64,000 nucleotides of DNA, from positions 62,001 through 126,000 of the forward strand of contig DATDOE010000079.1 in NCBI GenBank assembly GCA_035293405.1, read 5' to 3'. Shown piece after piece: positions 8,683 to 16,384 of this stretch (its first letter is position 1; each line of letters opens with the position of its first letter). The position numbers and the translations under genes were made by a program. The notes beneath the pieces are model-generated. The model was not told where the DNA came from. It searched no databases and saw only the letters and a program-made list of their open reading frames with translations. The stretch is from Gp6-AA40 sp035293405. Lineage in GTDB: Bacteria; Acidobacteriota; Vicinamibacteria; Vicinamibacterales; UBA2999.

Positions 8683-8989
8683 GATGTCGAAGCAGCAGCG
8701 CGCTTCGACTGGACACGGCGCTCAAACCGTGGCACAAGAGAGGACGACTGGCTCGGTCCGTCGAAGCATCGAGGCGGTCACCGAGGGCCTGGAGCTTCTC
8801 TCTCCAGGCCTTCACTTCCAACCCGCCGCAAGCCCATCAGCCTAACAGCAATCCGGTGATTCGAGGGGGCGCTCGGCGGCAGCTGCTCACCAACACCGGC
8901 GCGATCACGACCGCCGCCGAACGCCTGCACGGCTCTTCGATGACCGCTGAAATCAGAAGGGGCTCAGACCAGGAGTGACGTCGACGAGA

Positions 8990-9024
8990 GTCCAGATTTA
9001 CGCAGTTTCAGGTGAGCGCTGACA
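8990..9024. repeat. IS21 right inverted repeat with adjacent target duplication
   Basis: This is the reverse complement of the left end, with the same TGTC terminus and GCGTAAATCTGGAC inner block. The second target copy CGATGA follows at 9025-9030. About 300 bases between here and the zinc-ribbon gene start hold no gene. Confidence 0.9.
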
Positions 9025-9030
9025 CGATGA

Positions 9031-9660
9031 TTGTGAGCGCAATCTGCGGCTCGCCAGGTACTCCGCGATGCGTGTGATCGAGTACCACCCGCTGGCGTAC
9101 AGCGCAAAGGCGTCCGCGATGATTGGTCCGTCGATCGGGTCGACTTCGACATGCGATTTGCTCCCTTGCCGGACCAGCCTGTAGCCCCGAGGCACCATGT
9201 GCGGCCAACCGCCCTGCAGCACCTTCTGCCGCATGCCCTTTTTCGTTTCTTCAGAGAGATTCGACGAATAGAACTCGGCGATCGCGGCCATCATGTGCTC
9301 GACAAGTTGACCCGAGACGGAGTCCTCGAGATCCTCAACGACAGAGGCCAGGCGAATGCCTCGTTGGCGCAAGAGTGTTCGGATCATCGCGTGATCGGCG
9401 ACGTTCCTCGCCAGCCGATCGATTTTGTGAACTAGCACGACACCGACCTGGTCGTGAGGATTCCGGCACTTGGCGAGGAGTCGATGGAGCATTGGACGCG
9501 CCGTCGTTCGAGCGGATACGCCCGCGTCCACGAACTCCTCAACGATTTCCCAATATCGCTCTGATGCGTACTGGCGCATGGCCTGGAGCTGCGCCGGAAT
9601 CGACAGCTCCTTCTCGGCCTGCTTGTCCGTGGAGACACGGGCATAGACAAGACAGTTCAT
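9031..9660 (-). pseudogene. Serine recombinase, 5' part with catalytic domain
   Basis: The N-terminal resolvase domain is intact: MNCLVYARVSTDKQAEKELS with the catalytic Ser in the VST motif, then VVLVHKIDRLARN (the conserved DRLARN loop), then EFYSSNLSEETKKGMRQKVLQGGWP leading into the recombinase domain. The frame enters the IS element and stops at 8998, so the fragment would be about 222 residues with 12 foreign ones. The reading frame is restored exactly by removing 5983-9024 plus one CGATGA. The start ATG 9660 matches the intact homologue MNCILYARVS. It is divergent from the nuclease gene at 9753, with only 92 bases between starts. Confidence 0.92.
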
Positions 9661-9752
9661 GATGAAAGAGTTAAGGATAAGAGGACCCATCCGTAGCTTG
9701 CCAGACTCCGCTTGAGTCGTCATACTGATGGCGCCTTAACTCATTACGCCAC

Positions 9753-11228
9753 ATGGACTTATATTTCTCCGATGTCTTCAAGTTGTCCCCCAAAGCCCTT
9801 GAACGGTACGGAGCGTTCAACATCTCGCTCGTCTCAGACCTGCCGCTCTTTGTTGACCCCTTCCTTGTTTTCAATAGCCGCAAGCCCCGTTACCGCAAGC
9901 TGCACCGGGGCATCGTTCGGTACTTGCAGTTCTTGTACAAAATGGCTCGGGCGCAGAGTTTGACGCCGGGACTGATTGCGTCCTGGTACCGATTTCCGGA
10001 AATCCGCGAAAACTGGTTAGGTTTCTCTCAGAGCGGAAACCAAGGCCGCGGCCTGGGCAGCAAGTTCGCTGATGCGCTCCACTCTAATCTCGGAGTTCTC
10101 TTTCAGGGACTCAACCGGGACAAGATCACGAAAGATGTTCATCTTGAGAAGCTGTGCCTGGTGAGTGATCGCGTGGGCCGTGACAATATCTCAGACTTCA
10201 CGACCAATCTGATTCATGCCTTCTTGCTTGAGTACACGTCAACCTTCGCGAAGAAGTACATCGACAGATCGCTGCGCAAGACGGTGGCTGTCTCGAAAGT
10301 CAGCTTCAACTATCAGACTCAAACGTGGACCTCCGGACAGTTCGATCTGCCGTTTTTTCAGGGCGCTCATGTGTTACTCACGCCGCGGGATCTTCTGACT
10401 AAGGAAGATACGTGGATTAACAAAACTGACCTCTTCGAAGACTTCGATCAGATCCCAGACGCGATTCCGAACGAGCACCTGCGACAACAGGTCAGTAATT
10501 TCTTCCGCTCGCTACTGCCGAAGCCGACCAAGAAACGCCGCCGCATCAAGAAGACCGATCGCGACGCGGCTATTCAAAAGACCTTGCAGCAGTTTCCGTT
10601 CTTGATTGACTACTACATCCGCCACAAGGAAGGGCATGGAGACGAGGCGAAGAGACTCAGCAGTCAGCGTGTAGAGCTGTCAGATCAACTCTACGTCCAG
10701 CAAATCAATCAACTCCGACACCTTCTCGAAACAACGACCACGTTCTACGCCAGCGAGGTGAACTCATACGAGGCCGCGTATCGTCGCGCTCAGTTCCTAA
10801 AGGATGTCATCGAGAACAAGGGGTGTCACAAGGTGTTTTATGCCAAGGGACAGCCGATCGAACGGGAGGCCGATCTTCAGATCCTGTATCGCTTTACATG
10901 GTTCGGAACGTCGTTCGACGTAGGGCGCGAAGCCAACGACGGCCGGGGTCCTGTCGACTACAAGATTTCGAAGGGCGCTACGGACAAGTCCCTTGTGGAA
11001 ATGAAGTTGGGCAGCAATTCATCGCTCGAACGTAACCTCAAAAAGCAAACTGATATTTACGCGAAAGCGAGCGATGCTCAGCGCTCAGTGACGATAATCA
11101 TCTGTTTATCGGCGGCGGATCAAGCACGCGTTCGGCGAATTCTTCGCAGGCTCAAGCGTGAGGGCGATCGGAGCATCGTGGTCATCGACGCCCGCAAGGA
11201 CAATAAGCCATCTGGCTCCAAGGCATGA
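9753..11228 (+). CDS. PD-(D/E)XK nuclease-family protein, candidate defence gene
   Basis: This is a 491-residue protein. The C-terminal domain has a clear nuclease signature: GPVDYK (Asp402), 14 residues later VEMKLG (Glu416-x-Lys418), then QTDIY (Gln432-xxx-Tyr436). The D, ExK and QxxxY motifs are those of RecB/restriction-type PD-(D/E)XK nucleases, which cut DNA using a metal ion. The N-terminal 350 residues begin MDLYFSDVFKLSPKALERYGAFNISLV, a start I associate with an uncharacterised widespread family, and are otherwise unknown. A basic KPTKKRRRIKK patch near residue 260 may bind nucleic acid. It lies alone between two serine recombinases and two identical 50-bp repeats, the usual position of cargo. 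Anti-phage or anti-plasmid function is an inference. Confidence 0.8.
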   Translation: MDLYFSDVFKLSPKALERYGAFNISLVSDLPLFVDPFLVFNSRKPRYRKLHRGIVRYLQFLYKMARAQSLTPGLIASWYRFPEIRENWLGFSQSGNQGRGLGSKFADALHSNLGVLFQGLNRDKITKDVHLEKLCLVSDRVGRDNISDFTTNLIHAFLLEYTSTFAKKYIDRSLRKTVAVSKVSFNYQTQTWTSGQFDLPFFQGAHVLLTPRDLLTKEDTWINKTDLFEDFDQIPDAIPNEHLRQQVSNFFRSLLPKPTKKRRRIKKTDRDAAIQKTLQQFPFLIDYYIRHKEGHGDEAKRLSSQRVELSDQLYVQQINQLRHLLETTTTFYASEVNSYEAAYRRAQFLKDVIENKGCHKVFYAKGQPIEREADLQILYRFTWFGTSFDVGREANDGRGPVDYKISKGATDKSLVEMKLGSNSSLERNLKKQTDIYAKASDAQRSVTIIICLSAADQARVRRILRRLKREGDRSIVVIDARKDNKPSGSKA

Positions 11229-11411
11229 CCACTTGTGGAGAACCGCACACGGGCTAGACTTTGCCCCCTCGCGGAGCTTGTTCTCGGTGGATACTATTTG
11301 AGTACAACAGAATACTTTCCCCTCGTTATCGCGGGCTCCGGTGCACTGGTGCAACTCGTGTCAGCCCGACCAGCCAGCCCACTTGCGAAGGTCACTTCCT
11401 CATAACAAAAA

Positions 11412-11425
11412 CCGCCATGAGGCGG
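11412..11425. terminator. Short hairpin, terminator for minus-strand transcription
   Basis: CCGCC-ATGA-GGCGG forms a tight stem. On the minus strand it is followed by TTTTTGTT, and on the plus strand by CTTTCG, so it fits best as the terminator of the recombinase transcript. It may also stop the nuclease message. Confidence 0.5.
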
Positions 11426-11445
11426 CTTTCGAATTGACTTGATAC

Positions 11446-11495
11446 TGGGGTCCCTACGCGAACTCACCCGAAGTGCGACACTCGACACCGCTGAA
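11446..11495 (+). repeat. 50-bp direct repeat, copy 2
   Basis: Identical over 50 bases to 5172-5221, same orientation, 6274 bases apart. It lies 201 bases beyond the 3' end of the intact serine recombinase. Confidence 0.85.
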
Positions 11496-11695
11496 CGGCC
11501 CATCACGAATAGGGCCAACAGGCACAACCGGGCATGTTTGTCCTCCTATGACGCTGGTCGAAACTCGATTTTGATTGGAGCGACGGCGTTGACCCGAACG
11601 CGCGCAAGTGACAGGACCCATTGTCAGTATAGCGAGGCCTCCCGATTCGTACAATGCCTTTGCCTTGACCACGGCGCCCTGCGCGCGTTGGCTAT

Positions 11696-13207
11696 CTACG
11701 CCGCGTCGAGAATGGCCTTGGCCTGTTGAGCATGAATCGATGGTCCCGACTTCTTACGGCTGGGACTCGCTAGCTGATCGAGTGGCGGCTTGAGCGAGTA
11801 CCCAACGATTCCTTCGTGGCTGATGATGATGCTAGTGAACACTTCCCGAAGGAGCTCCGCCTGTTTGTCGTCGTTGAGTTGGTCGTACAAGTCCCGTACC
11901 GCGGTTGCCATACCGAGCGCGCGTGCGACTGCCGCCGACAGGTTCTCTGGTTTCGCTGAAGAATACTGCTCCACTCGATCAAGCGCAGCGCGCTTCTGAC
12001 GTAGCTCGTCGCCTTTCGCTTTGAACACTTCTGGCGACAGATCACCCGTGGTGAATGCGTCCGTCAGGCGCATTTCTCTGGCCAGAAGCTCCGTCCGTTC
12101 GGCCGCGATCCGGGAAGTTTGTTTTGCTCCGATGTCGGTTCGCTTCTTGATCAGCCGGTCAGCAGCGCATTGGATGGCGGCCGCTGTGGCGCGGTCGATC
12201 TGAGTCTGTAGCAGCAGCCGTTCCAGGTCGGCGTGAGCTCGCTTGGCATTGCACATTCGCGAGCGACAAAGCTCGCGACGGTACGACCGTCGACCGCAGC
12301 GGTAGTAACCCCACCGGTCGTGCCACTCTCCGCTCATACGACCACGACAGGAGGCGCAGGTCGCAAGTCCCCTCAGAGGAAGACCGTGAACCTTGGACTT
12401 GCGCCCCGGATCTCGATACCGCTCTTTGATCACCGTTCGGACTTTGGCGAACATCGCCAAAGGGACCAACGGCGGATGGACACCTGCGACGTCGAGGTCT
12501 TGCCAGCGCAGCCGGCCAACGTAGAAAGGATTGGTGAGCATTCGATGGAGTTGCGATTTCGGGATCGGGCCACCGGATCGCGAAATCAGACCCGCTTTCG
12601 CGAGAGTGCGGCCGAGCGCCTGTACTGAATACCAACCGGATGAATAGAGCTCGAACGCTCGTCGCACGAGAGGCCCCTCGCGAGGGTGTTCTTCGATGTG
12701 GGAGTCCGTTCCGTCCTTGATCACGACGTAGCCGCGTGGAGGCCGGTGTGGCCAGCCGCCTTGGAGAACCTTCTGCCGCATGCCCTTCTTCGTTTCGTCC
12801 GAAAGGTTGGCTGAATAGAACTGCGCGATCGACGCCATGATGTTCTCGACGAGTTGCCCTGGCACGGAGTCATCAACATTCTCCACCACCGAGGCCAGCC
12901 GAACGTCGTGCTGTTTGAGCAGCACCTTGATCGCCGCGTGGTCGTACACGTTGCGCGCTAGTCGATCGATCTTGTGCACCAGGACGACATGGATCTGAGG
13001 TTCACCGTCACGAACCGCCGATAGAAGCTTTTGCAATACGGGTCGGTCAGTCGTCTTGGCCGACGCGCCGGGCTCGACGAACTCGCCTACGACGACCCAG
13101 TCATGGGCACGGGCGTAGTCACGCATGGCATTCAACTGGGCAGGAATGGACAGATCCCGTTCCGCCTGCTGCTCCGTCGAGACGCGAGCGTAAAGAATGC
13201 AGTTCAT
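11696..13207 (-). CDS. Large serine recombinase (intact)
   Basis: This is a 503-residue site-specific recombinase. The N-terminal catalytic domain has MNCILYARVSTEQQAERDLS (catalytic Ser) and VVLVHKIDRLARN. The middle recombinase domain has LHRMLTNPFYVGRLRW and VHPPLVPLAMFAKV. A zinc ribbon follows (CASCRGRM ... YYRCGRRSYRRELCRS), then a long coiled coil of about residues 330-430 and a tail. Such enzymes cut all four strands at two attachment sites through a covalent Ser-DNA link, integrating or excising elements. It overlaps the 77-residue gene upstream by ATGA. The split homologue at 5392-9660 shows that two related units are arranged in tandem. Confidence 0.93.
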   Translation of the reverse strand: MNCILYARVSTEQQAERDLSIPAQLNAMRDYARAHDWVVVGEFVEPGASAKTTDRPVLQKLLSAVRDGEPQIHVVLVHKIDRLARNVYDHAAIKVLLKQHDVRLASVVENVDDSVPGQLVENIMASIAQFYSANLSDETKKGMRQKVLQGGWPHRPPRGYVVIKDGTDSHIEEHPREGPLVRRAFELYSSGWYSVQALGRTLAKAGLISRSGGPIPKSQLHRMLTNPFYVGRLRWQDLDVAGVHPPLVPLAMFAKVRTVIKERYRDPGRKSKVHGLPLRGLATCASCRGRMSGEWHDRWGYYRCGRRSYRRELCRSRMCNAKRAHADLERLLLQTQIDRATAAAIQCAADRLIKKRTDIGAKQTSRIAAERTELLAREMRLTDAFTTGDLSPEVFKAKGDELRQKRAALDRVEQYSSAKPENLSAAVARALGMATAVRDLYDQLNDDKQAELLREVFTSIIISHEGIVGYSLKPPLDQLASPSRKKSGPSIHAQQAKAILDAA

Positions 13208-13437
13208 GGCAAGGTCGAGTAAGACCCTGTCAAGAGCATCTTCTTGATGCGTTCATAGCGTCGGCGTTCGGCACGCGAGAGCCGGAGAGTGCTTGCCGCA
13301 CACACTGGTTGCAACGAGTAGTCCGCTGGACACACGAGCAAGTCACCGTCTACTAACCGAAACGACTCACCAGTCTGAGGGTCTTGGTACCAGTCGTCGC
13401 TGTTTTGTTGTGCAAACAATCGCTGCGCTGGATTCAT
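13204..13437 (-). CDS. Small protein coupled to serine recombinase
   Basis: A 77-residue protein starting MNPAQRLFAQQNSDDWYQDP. Its stop overlaps the recombinase start (ATGA), so the two are translated together. It has a short acidic and aromatic first half and a basic end (LSRAERRRYERIKKML). It may be a directionality or accessory factor for the recombinase, judged only from coupling and size. No family recognised. Confidence 0.6.
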   Translation of the reverse strand: MNPAQRLFAQQNSDDWYQDPQTGESFRLVDGDLLVCPADYSLQPVCAASTLRLSRAERRRYERIKKMLLTGSYSTLP

Positions 13438-13553
13438 AGAGAGGTAGGGTTAATGAGTTCGTGCACGTGGTCGGGTCGGAGAATTTGGGACGACCGCCAC
13501 TCATGCACCTGAAGGTGGCAGGGCGTTCGTAAGACGGCACCTCTCGCGCCTCG

Positions 13554-13571
13554 CCAGCGCTCTGGCGCTGG
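13554..13571. terminator. Hairpin 3' of the 110-residue gene
   Basis: CCAGCGC-TCT-GGCGCTGG forms a 7-base perfect stem 15 bases past the stop of the minus-strand gene at 13587. There is no strong T-run. Confidence 0.4.
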
Positions 13572-13586
13572 TCGCAATCGAATGGC

Positions 13587-13919
13587 TTACTGCCGGCGGG
13601 GTTTCAGGCGATTCAACTTGATGCCTTGAAATAGGTGTTCGCTGCGAGGTCCAAAGAGGTAGGTGAGGGTATCAAATGCCAGCAGACGTCGGTTGGGCCC
13701 GCGTGTGACAAACAGTGGGGGCCCGCCGCGATGAAGGACATAGAGGTCGGTGGAATCGGCTGGATGGGTGCTGTCGAACGTGAACTTGACGACGTGCCCA
13801 ACGCGGCGTACGTCTTTGCCTGTGGCATGGCGCTTCAAGTCGCACCAGTATCGGACGGCGGGAAGCTTTGCCAGCTCCTCCCATTCGCGTGGTCGGATTG
13901 GTGGGAAATACAGTTGCAT
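13587..13919 (-). CDS. Hypothetical protein, 110 residues
   Basis: The protein MQLYFPPIRPREWEELAKLP ... LNRLKPRRQ has plausible amino-acid composition, with alternating strands (VGHVVKFTFDST, TDLYVLHRGGPPLFVTRGPNRRLLAFDTLTYLFG). It ends before a hairpin. The region of VTRGPNRRLLAFDT has the look of a small beta-rich phage or plasmid protein. It is unrecognised. It sits at the edge between the recombinase island and the integrated element with RadC and the integrase, and could belong to either. Confidence 0.55.
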   Translation of the reverse strand: MQLYFPPIRPREWEELAKLPAVRYWCDLKRHATGKDVRRVGHVVKFTFDSTHPADSTDLYVLHRGGPPLFVTRGPNRRLLAFDTLTYLFGPRSEHLFQGIKLNRLKPRRQ

Positions 13920-14090
13920 AGATTTGAGGTTAAGGATTTCAACCTGGCTTGACGCTTGGCGAAGCGGCCAGGAGGGCCTTTGGGAAGACCGTACAGATCG
14001 TGCCGTACAGAAAACTCGGCGACAAGTACGCGAATTACCGTGACTTTCGTGCGATCAGTCTCAAGTTATCCACAGGCCTCCAATGAAGAA

Positions 14091-14115
14091 CGCCTGGCTC
14101 ATTGCGAGTCAGGCG
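14091..14115 (-). terminator. Hairpin terminator of the RadC-region transcript
   Basis: CGCCTGGCTC-ATTGC-GAGTCAGGCG forms a 10-base stem with one mismatch, followed on the minus strand by TTCTTC. It lies 12 bases after the stop of the gene at 14128. Confidence 0.6.
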
Positions 14116-14127
14116 TGAAGTCGAGCG

Positions 14128-14430
14128 TCAGGTGTCGGCACCCTTTGATTCCTCAGCCGCGTAGGCCTCGAGAATCAGGTCACGGATACGATCCTGGACA
14201 CTGGCGTCGCCAGCTTGGGGCCTGAGCAGCGAGAAGCTTCGTCGTTCCCCATTGACGGAATACTGGCGGGCAGGGAATGTCACGTTGCGGCCTCCACCAG
14301 TCCGGCGCTCCCAGATAGCAAAGCCGATCAATTTCAGGCCTTCGAGGGGTCCGTCTGTAAACTGCAACTCGGCGTCCGCCAACTTGCCGGGCGGAGTGCC
14401 TTTCTCATTCGGCTGAATTCTGACGATCAT
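14128..14430 (-). CDS. Conserved mobile-element protein next to RadC
   Basis: This 100-residue protein starts MIVRIQPNEKGTPPGKLADAELQF. The run GLKLIGFAIWERRTGGGRN followed by VTFPARQYSVNGERRSF is a highly conserved core that I recall from genes beside radC in integrative elements. The beta-strand pattern is somewhat like SpoVG-type nucleic-acid-binding proteins, but I would not assign it. It lies 27 bases downstream of radC on the same strand and ends at a hairpin terminator, so the two share a transcript. Function unknown. Confidence 0.75.
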   Translation of the reverse strand: MIVRIQPNEKGTPPGKLADAELQFTDGPLEGLKLIGFAIWERRTGGGRNVTFPARQYSVNGERRSFSLLRPQAGDASVQDRIRDLILEAYAAEESKGADT

Positions 14431-14457
14431 GGTTGTCCTCCTTGTGTGCGTGTCCGG

Positions 14458-14901
14458 TCAGAGCCGTCCGGCCTCCCGGAACGAGAAGTAGCGACCGTCC
14501 ATCACGACGATCACGTGGTCGGTGAGTGGAATGCCGATGAGCGTCCCGGCGTCCTTCAGGCGCTGCGTCAGCACTCGGTCGTCGGGACTCGGCGTGGGGT
14601 CACCCGATGGATGGTTGTGCCCGACCACCACGGTTGCCGCGTTCGCCAAGAGCGCGATGCGGAACACGTCCCGCGGGTGCACGATCGTGGAATCAAGGGT
14701 GCCGCGCGAGAGTTCGTAATACGCGAGGATGTCGGTCTGGGTCGAGAGGCACAGCAGCCCGCAGACCTCGATCACCTCGTCGCGCAGGATGGGCACGAGC
14801 ACCGCAGCTGCGTCTCTCGGGTTCGTCAATCGGCCCGGAAGAGACAGCATGCCGGTCACCCGACGTTGTCGATACCGCACGGTCAGTTCTTTAACGTACA
14901 C
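14458..14901 (-). CDS. radC: RadC-family JAB-domain protein
   Basis: At 147 residues this is the short RadC form lacking the N-terminal helix-hairpin-helix domain of chromosomal RadC. The JAMM metal-binding motif is complete: His95-x-His97, Ser105 and Asp108 in GHNHPSGDPTPSPDD. An upstream Glu in DEVIEVCGLL could be the catalytic acid. JAB proteins are zinc peptidases or deubiquitinase-like enzymes; the role of RadC on mobile elements is not settled, perhaps helping uptake or recombination. It is second in a minus-strand group of three (34-residue gene, radC, 14128 gene), divergent from the XRE operon. Confidence 0.88.
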   Translation of the reverse strand: MYVKELTVRYRQRRVTGMLSLPGRLTNPRDAAAVLVPILRDEVIEVCGLLCLSTQTDILAYYELSRGTLDSTIVHPRDVFRIALLANAATVVVGHNHPSGDPTPSPDDRVLTQRLKDAGTLIGIPLTDHVIVVMDGRYFSFREAGRL

Positions 14902-14976
14902 ACGTCCTCCTTCGTGACTTGCGCGTTGCGATCAGATGTAACTGAGTGAACTGGAAGGGCCCGGCGACGGATGCCG

Positions 14977-15081
14977 TCAGCGCGCGGACAACTGGTCCTG
15001 CGCCGCCTCAACGAGCAGACGAGCGATAGCGTCGATCGCGTCGTGGTTCGGCGTCGGTGTGATGTCGGGCAGGTCTTCCAT
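14977..15081 (-). CDS. 34-residue acidic protein upstream of radC
   Basis: ATG 15081 opens MEDLPDITPTPNHDAIDAIA, followed by RLLVEAAQDQLSAR and a stop at 14977. The composition is protein-like: Asp-Pro-rich start, then an amphipathic helix. It is co-directional with radC 75 bases downstream. It is shorter than common gene-finder cut-offs. I recall similar short proteins beside radC in other elements, but cannot prove it here. Confidence 0.5.
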   Translation of the reverse strand: MEDLPDITPTPNHDAIDAIARLLVEAAQDQLSAR

Positions 15082-15342
15082 GAAGGCAGCGTATCAAGCC
15101 GCAATGCGGTCCGCGAGAGGGCAAAGTCTCACGAGAGACACTTATGCACAGGCGTGACGCGAATCGGTAGAGACGACGAGCGATCAGGCGCGGATCAAGA
15201 ATTCCTCAAGACGCACACTACGTCTCCGAAATATCCCCACGTGACCCACACCGCCGACGCGACCGTCACTCGCGACTGATTTTGCCCTCTGTTGCTTCCG
15301 GTTTTCGTCCGGTACGCTGTGAAGACAGGAGAACGTTCATGC

Positions 15343-15657
15343 ATGACCCCTAAACGCAAACGAGGAATTAATCATCTCTATCGATCACGGCGGAATCGCG
15401 GCTACCTTCAGAAGCACGTGGCGGTGCTCGTCGGCCATCGCTTCACGCAGATGATCTCGCAGTACGAGAATGGCACCTCGCTGCCCACGCTGGAAACGGC
15501 CTTGATCCTGGAGATTGTCTTGGGCACCAGGCTCTCCGAGATTTATGTCGATCTCTATCAGGAGTTGCAGGTGCTCGTGCTCCAACGAGCCGAGACCCTC
15601 CCGGAGGAACTGCGTCGACGACTGTTCAGTCGGCTCCTGGGAAAGGACGACGCATGA
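15343..15657 (+). CDS. XRE-type helix-turn-helix regulator
   Basis: A 104-residue protein starting at ATG 15343 (MTPKRKRGINHLYRSRRN) with an AGGAGAAC Shine-Dalgarno at 15327-15334. The HTH is clear: LQKHVAVLVGHRFTQMISQYENGTSLPTLETALILEIVLG, the Cro/C1 pattern. The C-terminal helix (ELQVLVLQRAETLPEELRRRLF) likely dimerises. It heads the plus-strand operon of the integrated element and overlaps the next gene by four bases, so it probably controls transfer or excision functions and its own promoter in the 15.1-15.3 kb divergent region. Confidence 0.82.
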   Translation: MTPKRKRGINHLYRSRRNRGYLQKHVAVLVGHRFTQMISQYENGTSLPTLETALILEIVLGTRLSEIYVDLYQELQVLVLQRAETLPEELRRRLFSRLLGKDDA

Positions 15658-15917
15658 GTATCCTCGAACACGTCGAGTCCTCGCTCGTCGACTTTCAACC
15701 CAAGAACCAACGGGAGTTCGTGGCGCTGCAAATCGCTCGGCGCTTCGACGATCTGAAGCGGCTGCCCCGCTACTTGCTGGTCGCCCAGACCCATCCCAAG
15801 CGGGTATTGCTCGAGGCCGCGCAAACCGCGGTGTTGCGTCACGAGCTGAATCGCACGCCCACCTCAGAGCTGTTCTTTGAAATCTTGACGGAACGCGACC
15901 AGGAGGCCCGACCATGA
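15654..15917 (+). CDS. Hypothetical protein, 87 residues
   Basis: The protein MSILEHVESSLVDFQPKNQRE ... FFEILTERDQEARP is mostly helical and charged. It starts inside the XRE stop codon (ATGA) and its own stop overlaps the next start the same way, so all three are coupled. The stretch FVALQIARRFDDLKRLPRYLLVAQTHPKRVLLEA looks like a conserved helical core. No family recognised; probably a plasmid-maintenance or recombination accessory. Confidence 0.65.
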   Translation: MSILEHVESSLVDFQPKNQREFVALQIARRFDDLKRLPRYLLVAQTHPKRVLLEAAQTAVLRHELNRTPTSELFFEILTERDQEARP

Positions 15918-16384
15918 AGCGACCGATCCTGACTCTGCGAATCAGCCGACGGGCCATTGGCGCCGCCGTCCTGGAAGGCGATGCCCTGACCCTGGTCGAT
16001 GGCCGACATTTGACGTCACGCCGGGATCGAGCCGCGGCGGCGGCGGTGAGATACATAGAGCGACTGTTGGACTTGGCGAAGCCTCACGGTGTCGCGCTCG
16101 ATCTGCCGCGACTCCCCACGGGCGACTCGGATCGCATCGCGTCAGCCATCACGACCGCGCTCCAGAACCGCAAGCTGAACGCCCTCGTGATCGGCAAGGC
16201 GGATGTCTTAACGGCCTATAGCGTGCGACCCCTTCGCACCCGCGCGCAACTGCGAGAGATCGCCCATCGATTCTGGCCAGATCTCCAACGCGTGCCTGGA
16301 CAGGTACAACCCTACGTGGCGGACGCGGCGGTGGCGGCCCTGTATGCAGAAAGTCGACTGGCCCTGCATCCACCACCCACATGA
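15914..16384 (+). CDS. RNase H-fold-like protein of unknown activity
   Basis: This 156-residue protein starts with a beta hairpin (ILTLRISRRAIGAAVLEGDALTLVDGR), then a helix, then GVALDLPRL, and ends with YVADAAVAALYAESRLAL. The order strand-strand-helix-strand-helix with a late Asp-Ala-Ala helix recalls RuvC-like RNase H folds. The first catalytic Asp expected in strand 1 is absent (RIS in its place), so enzyme activity is doubtful. It is flanked by four-base overlaps with the 87-residue gene and with the methylase. Confidence 0.5.
   Translation: MKRPILTLRISRRAIGAAVLEGDALTLVDGRHLTSRRDRAAAAAVRYIERLLDLAKPHGVALDLPRLPTGDSDRIASAITTALQNRKLNALVIGKADVLTAYSVRPLRTRAQLREIAHRFWPDLQRVPGQVQPYVADAAVAALYAESRLALHPPPT

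Larger units (their letters stand above)
5983..9024 (-). mobile_element. IS21-family element with an extra zinc-ribbon gene
   Basis: The ends are 35-bp imperfect inverted repeats (5983-6017 and 8990-9024). Both start TGTC and share GCGTAAATCTGGAC. They are flanked by a perfect 6-bp direct duplication, CGATGA (5977-5982 and 9025-9030). Inside are istA and istB, overlapping as is usual for IS21, and a third gene upstream of istA. The length of 3042 bp is greater than most IS21 members because of the third gene. Insertion split a serine recombinase gene. Confidence 0.93.
11229..11695. other. Intergenic, 3' side of serine recombinase; no gene
   Basis: Nothing coding is seen. It contains a small hairpin, copy 2 of the 50-bp direct repeat, and about 200 bases that resemble the region after copy 1. 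Confidence 0.6.

Noticed and set aside
15385..16056. 223-codon minus-strand frame opposite the XRE operon
   Set aside because: Opposite strand of three genes coupled by ATGA overlaps; Arg-rich nonsense.
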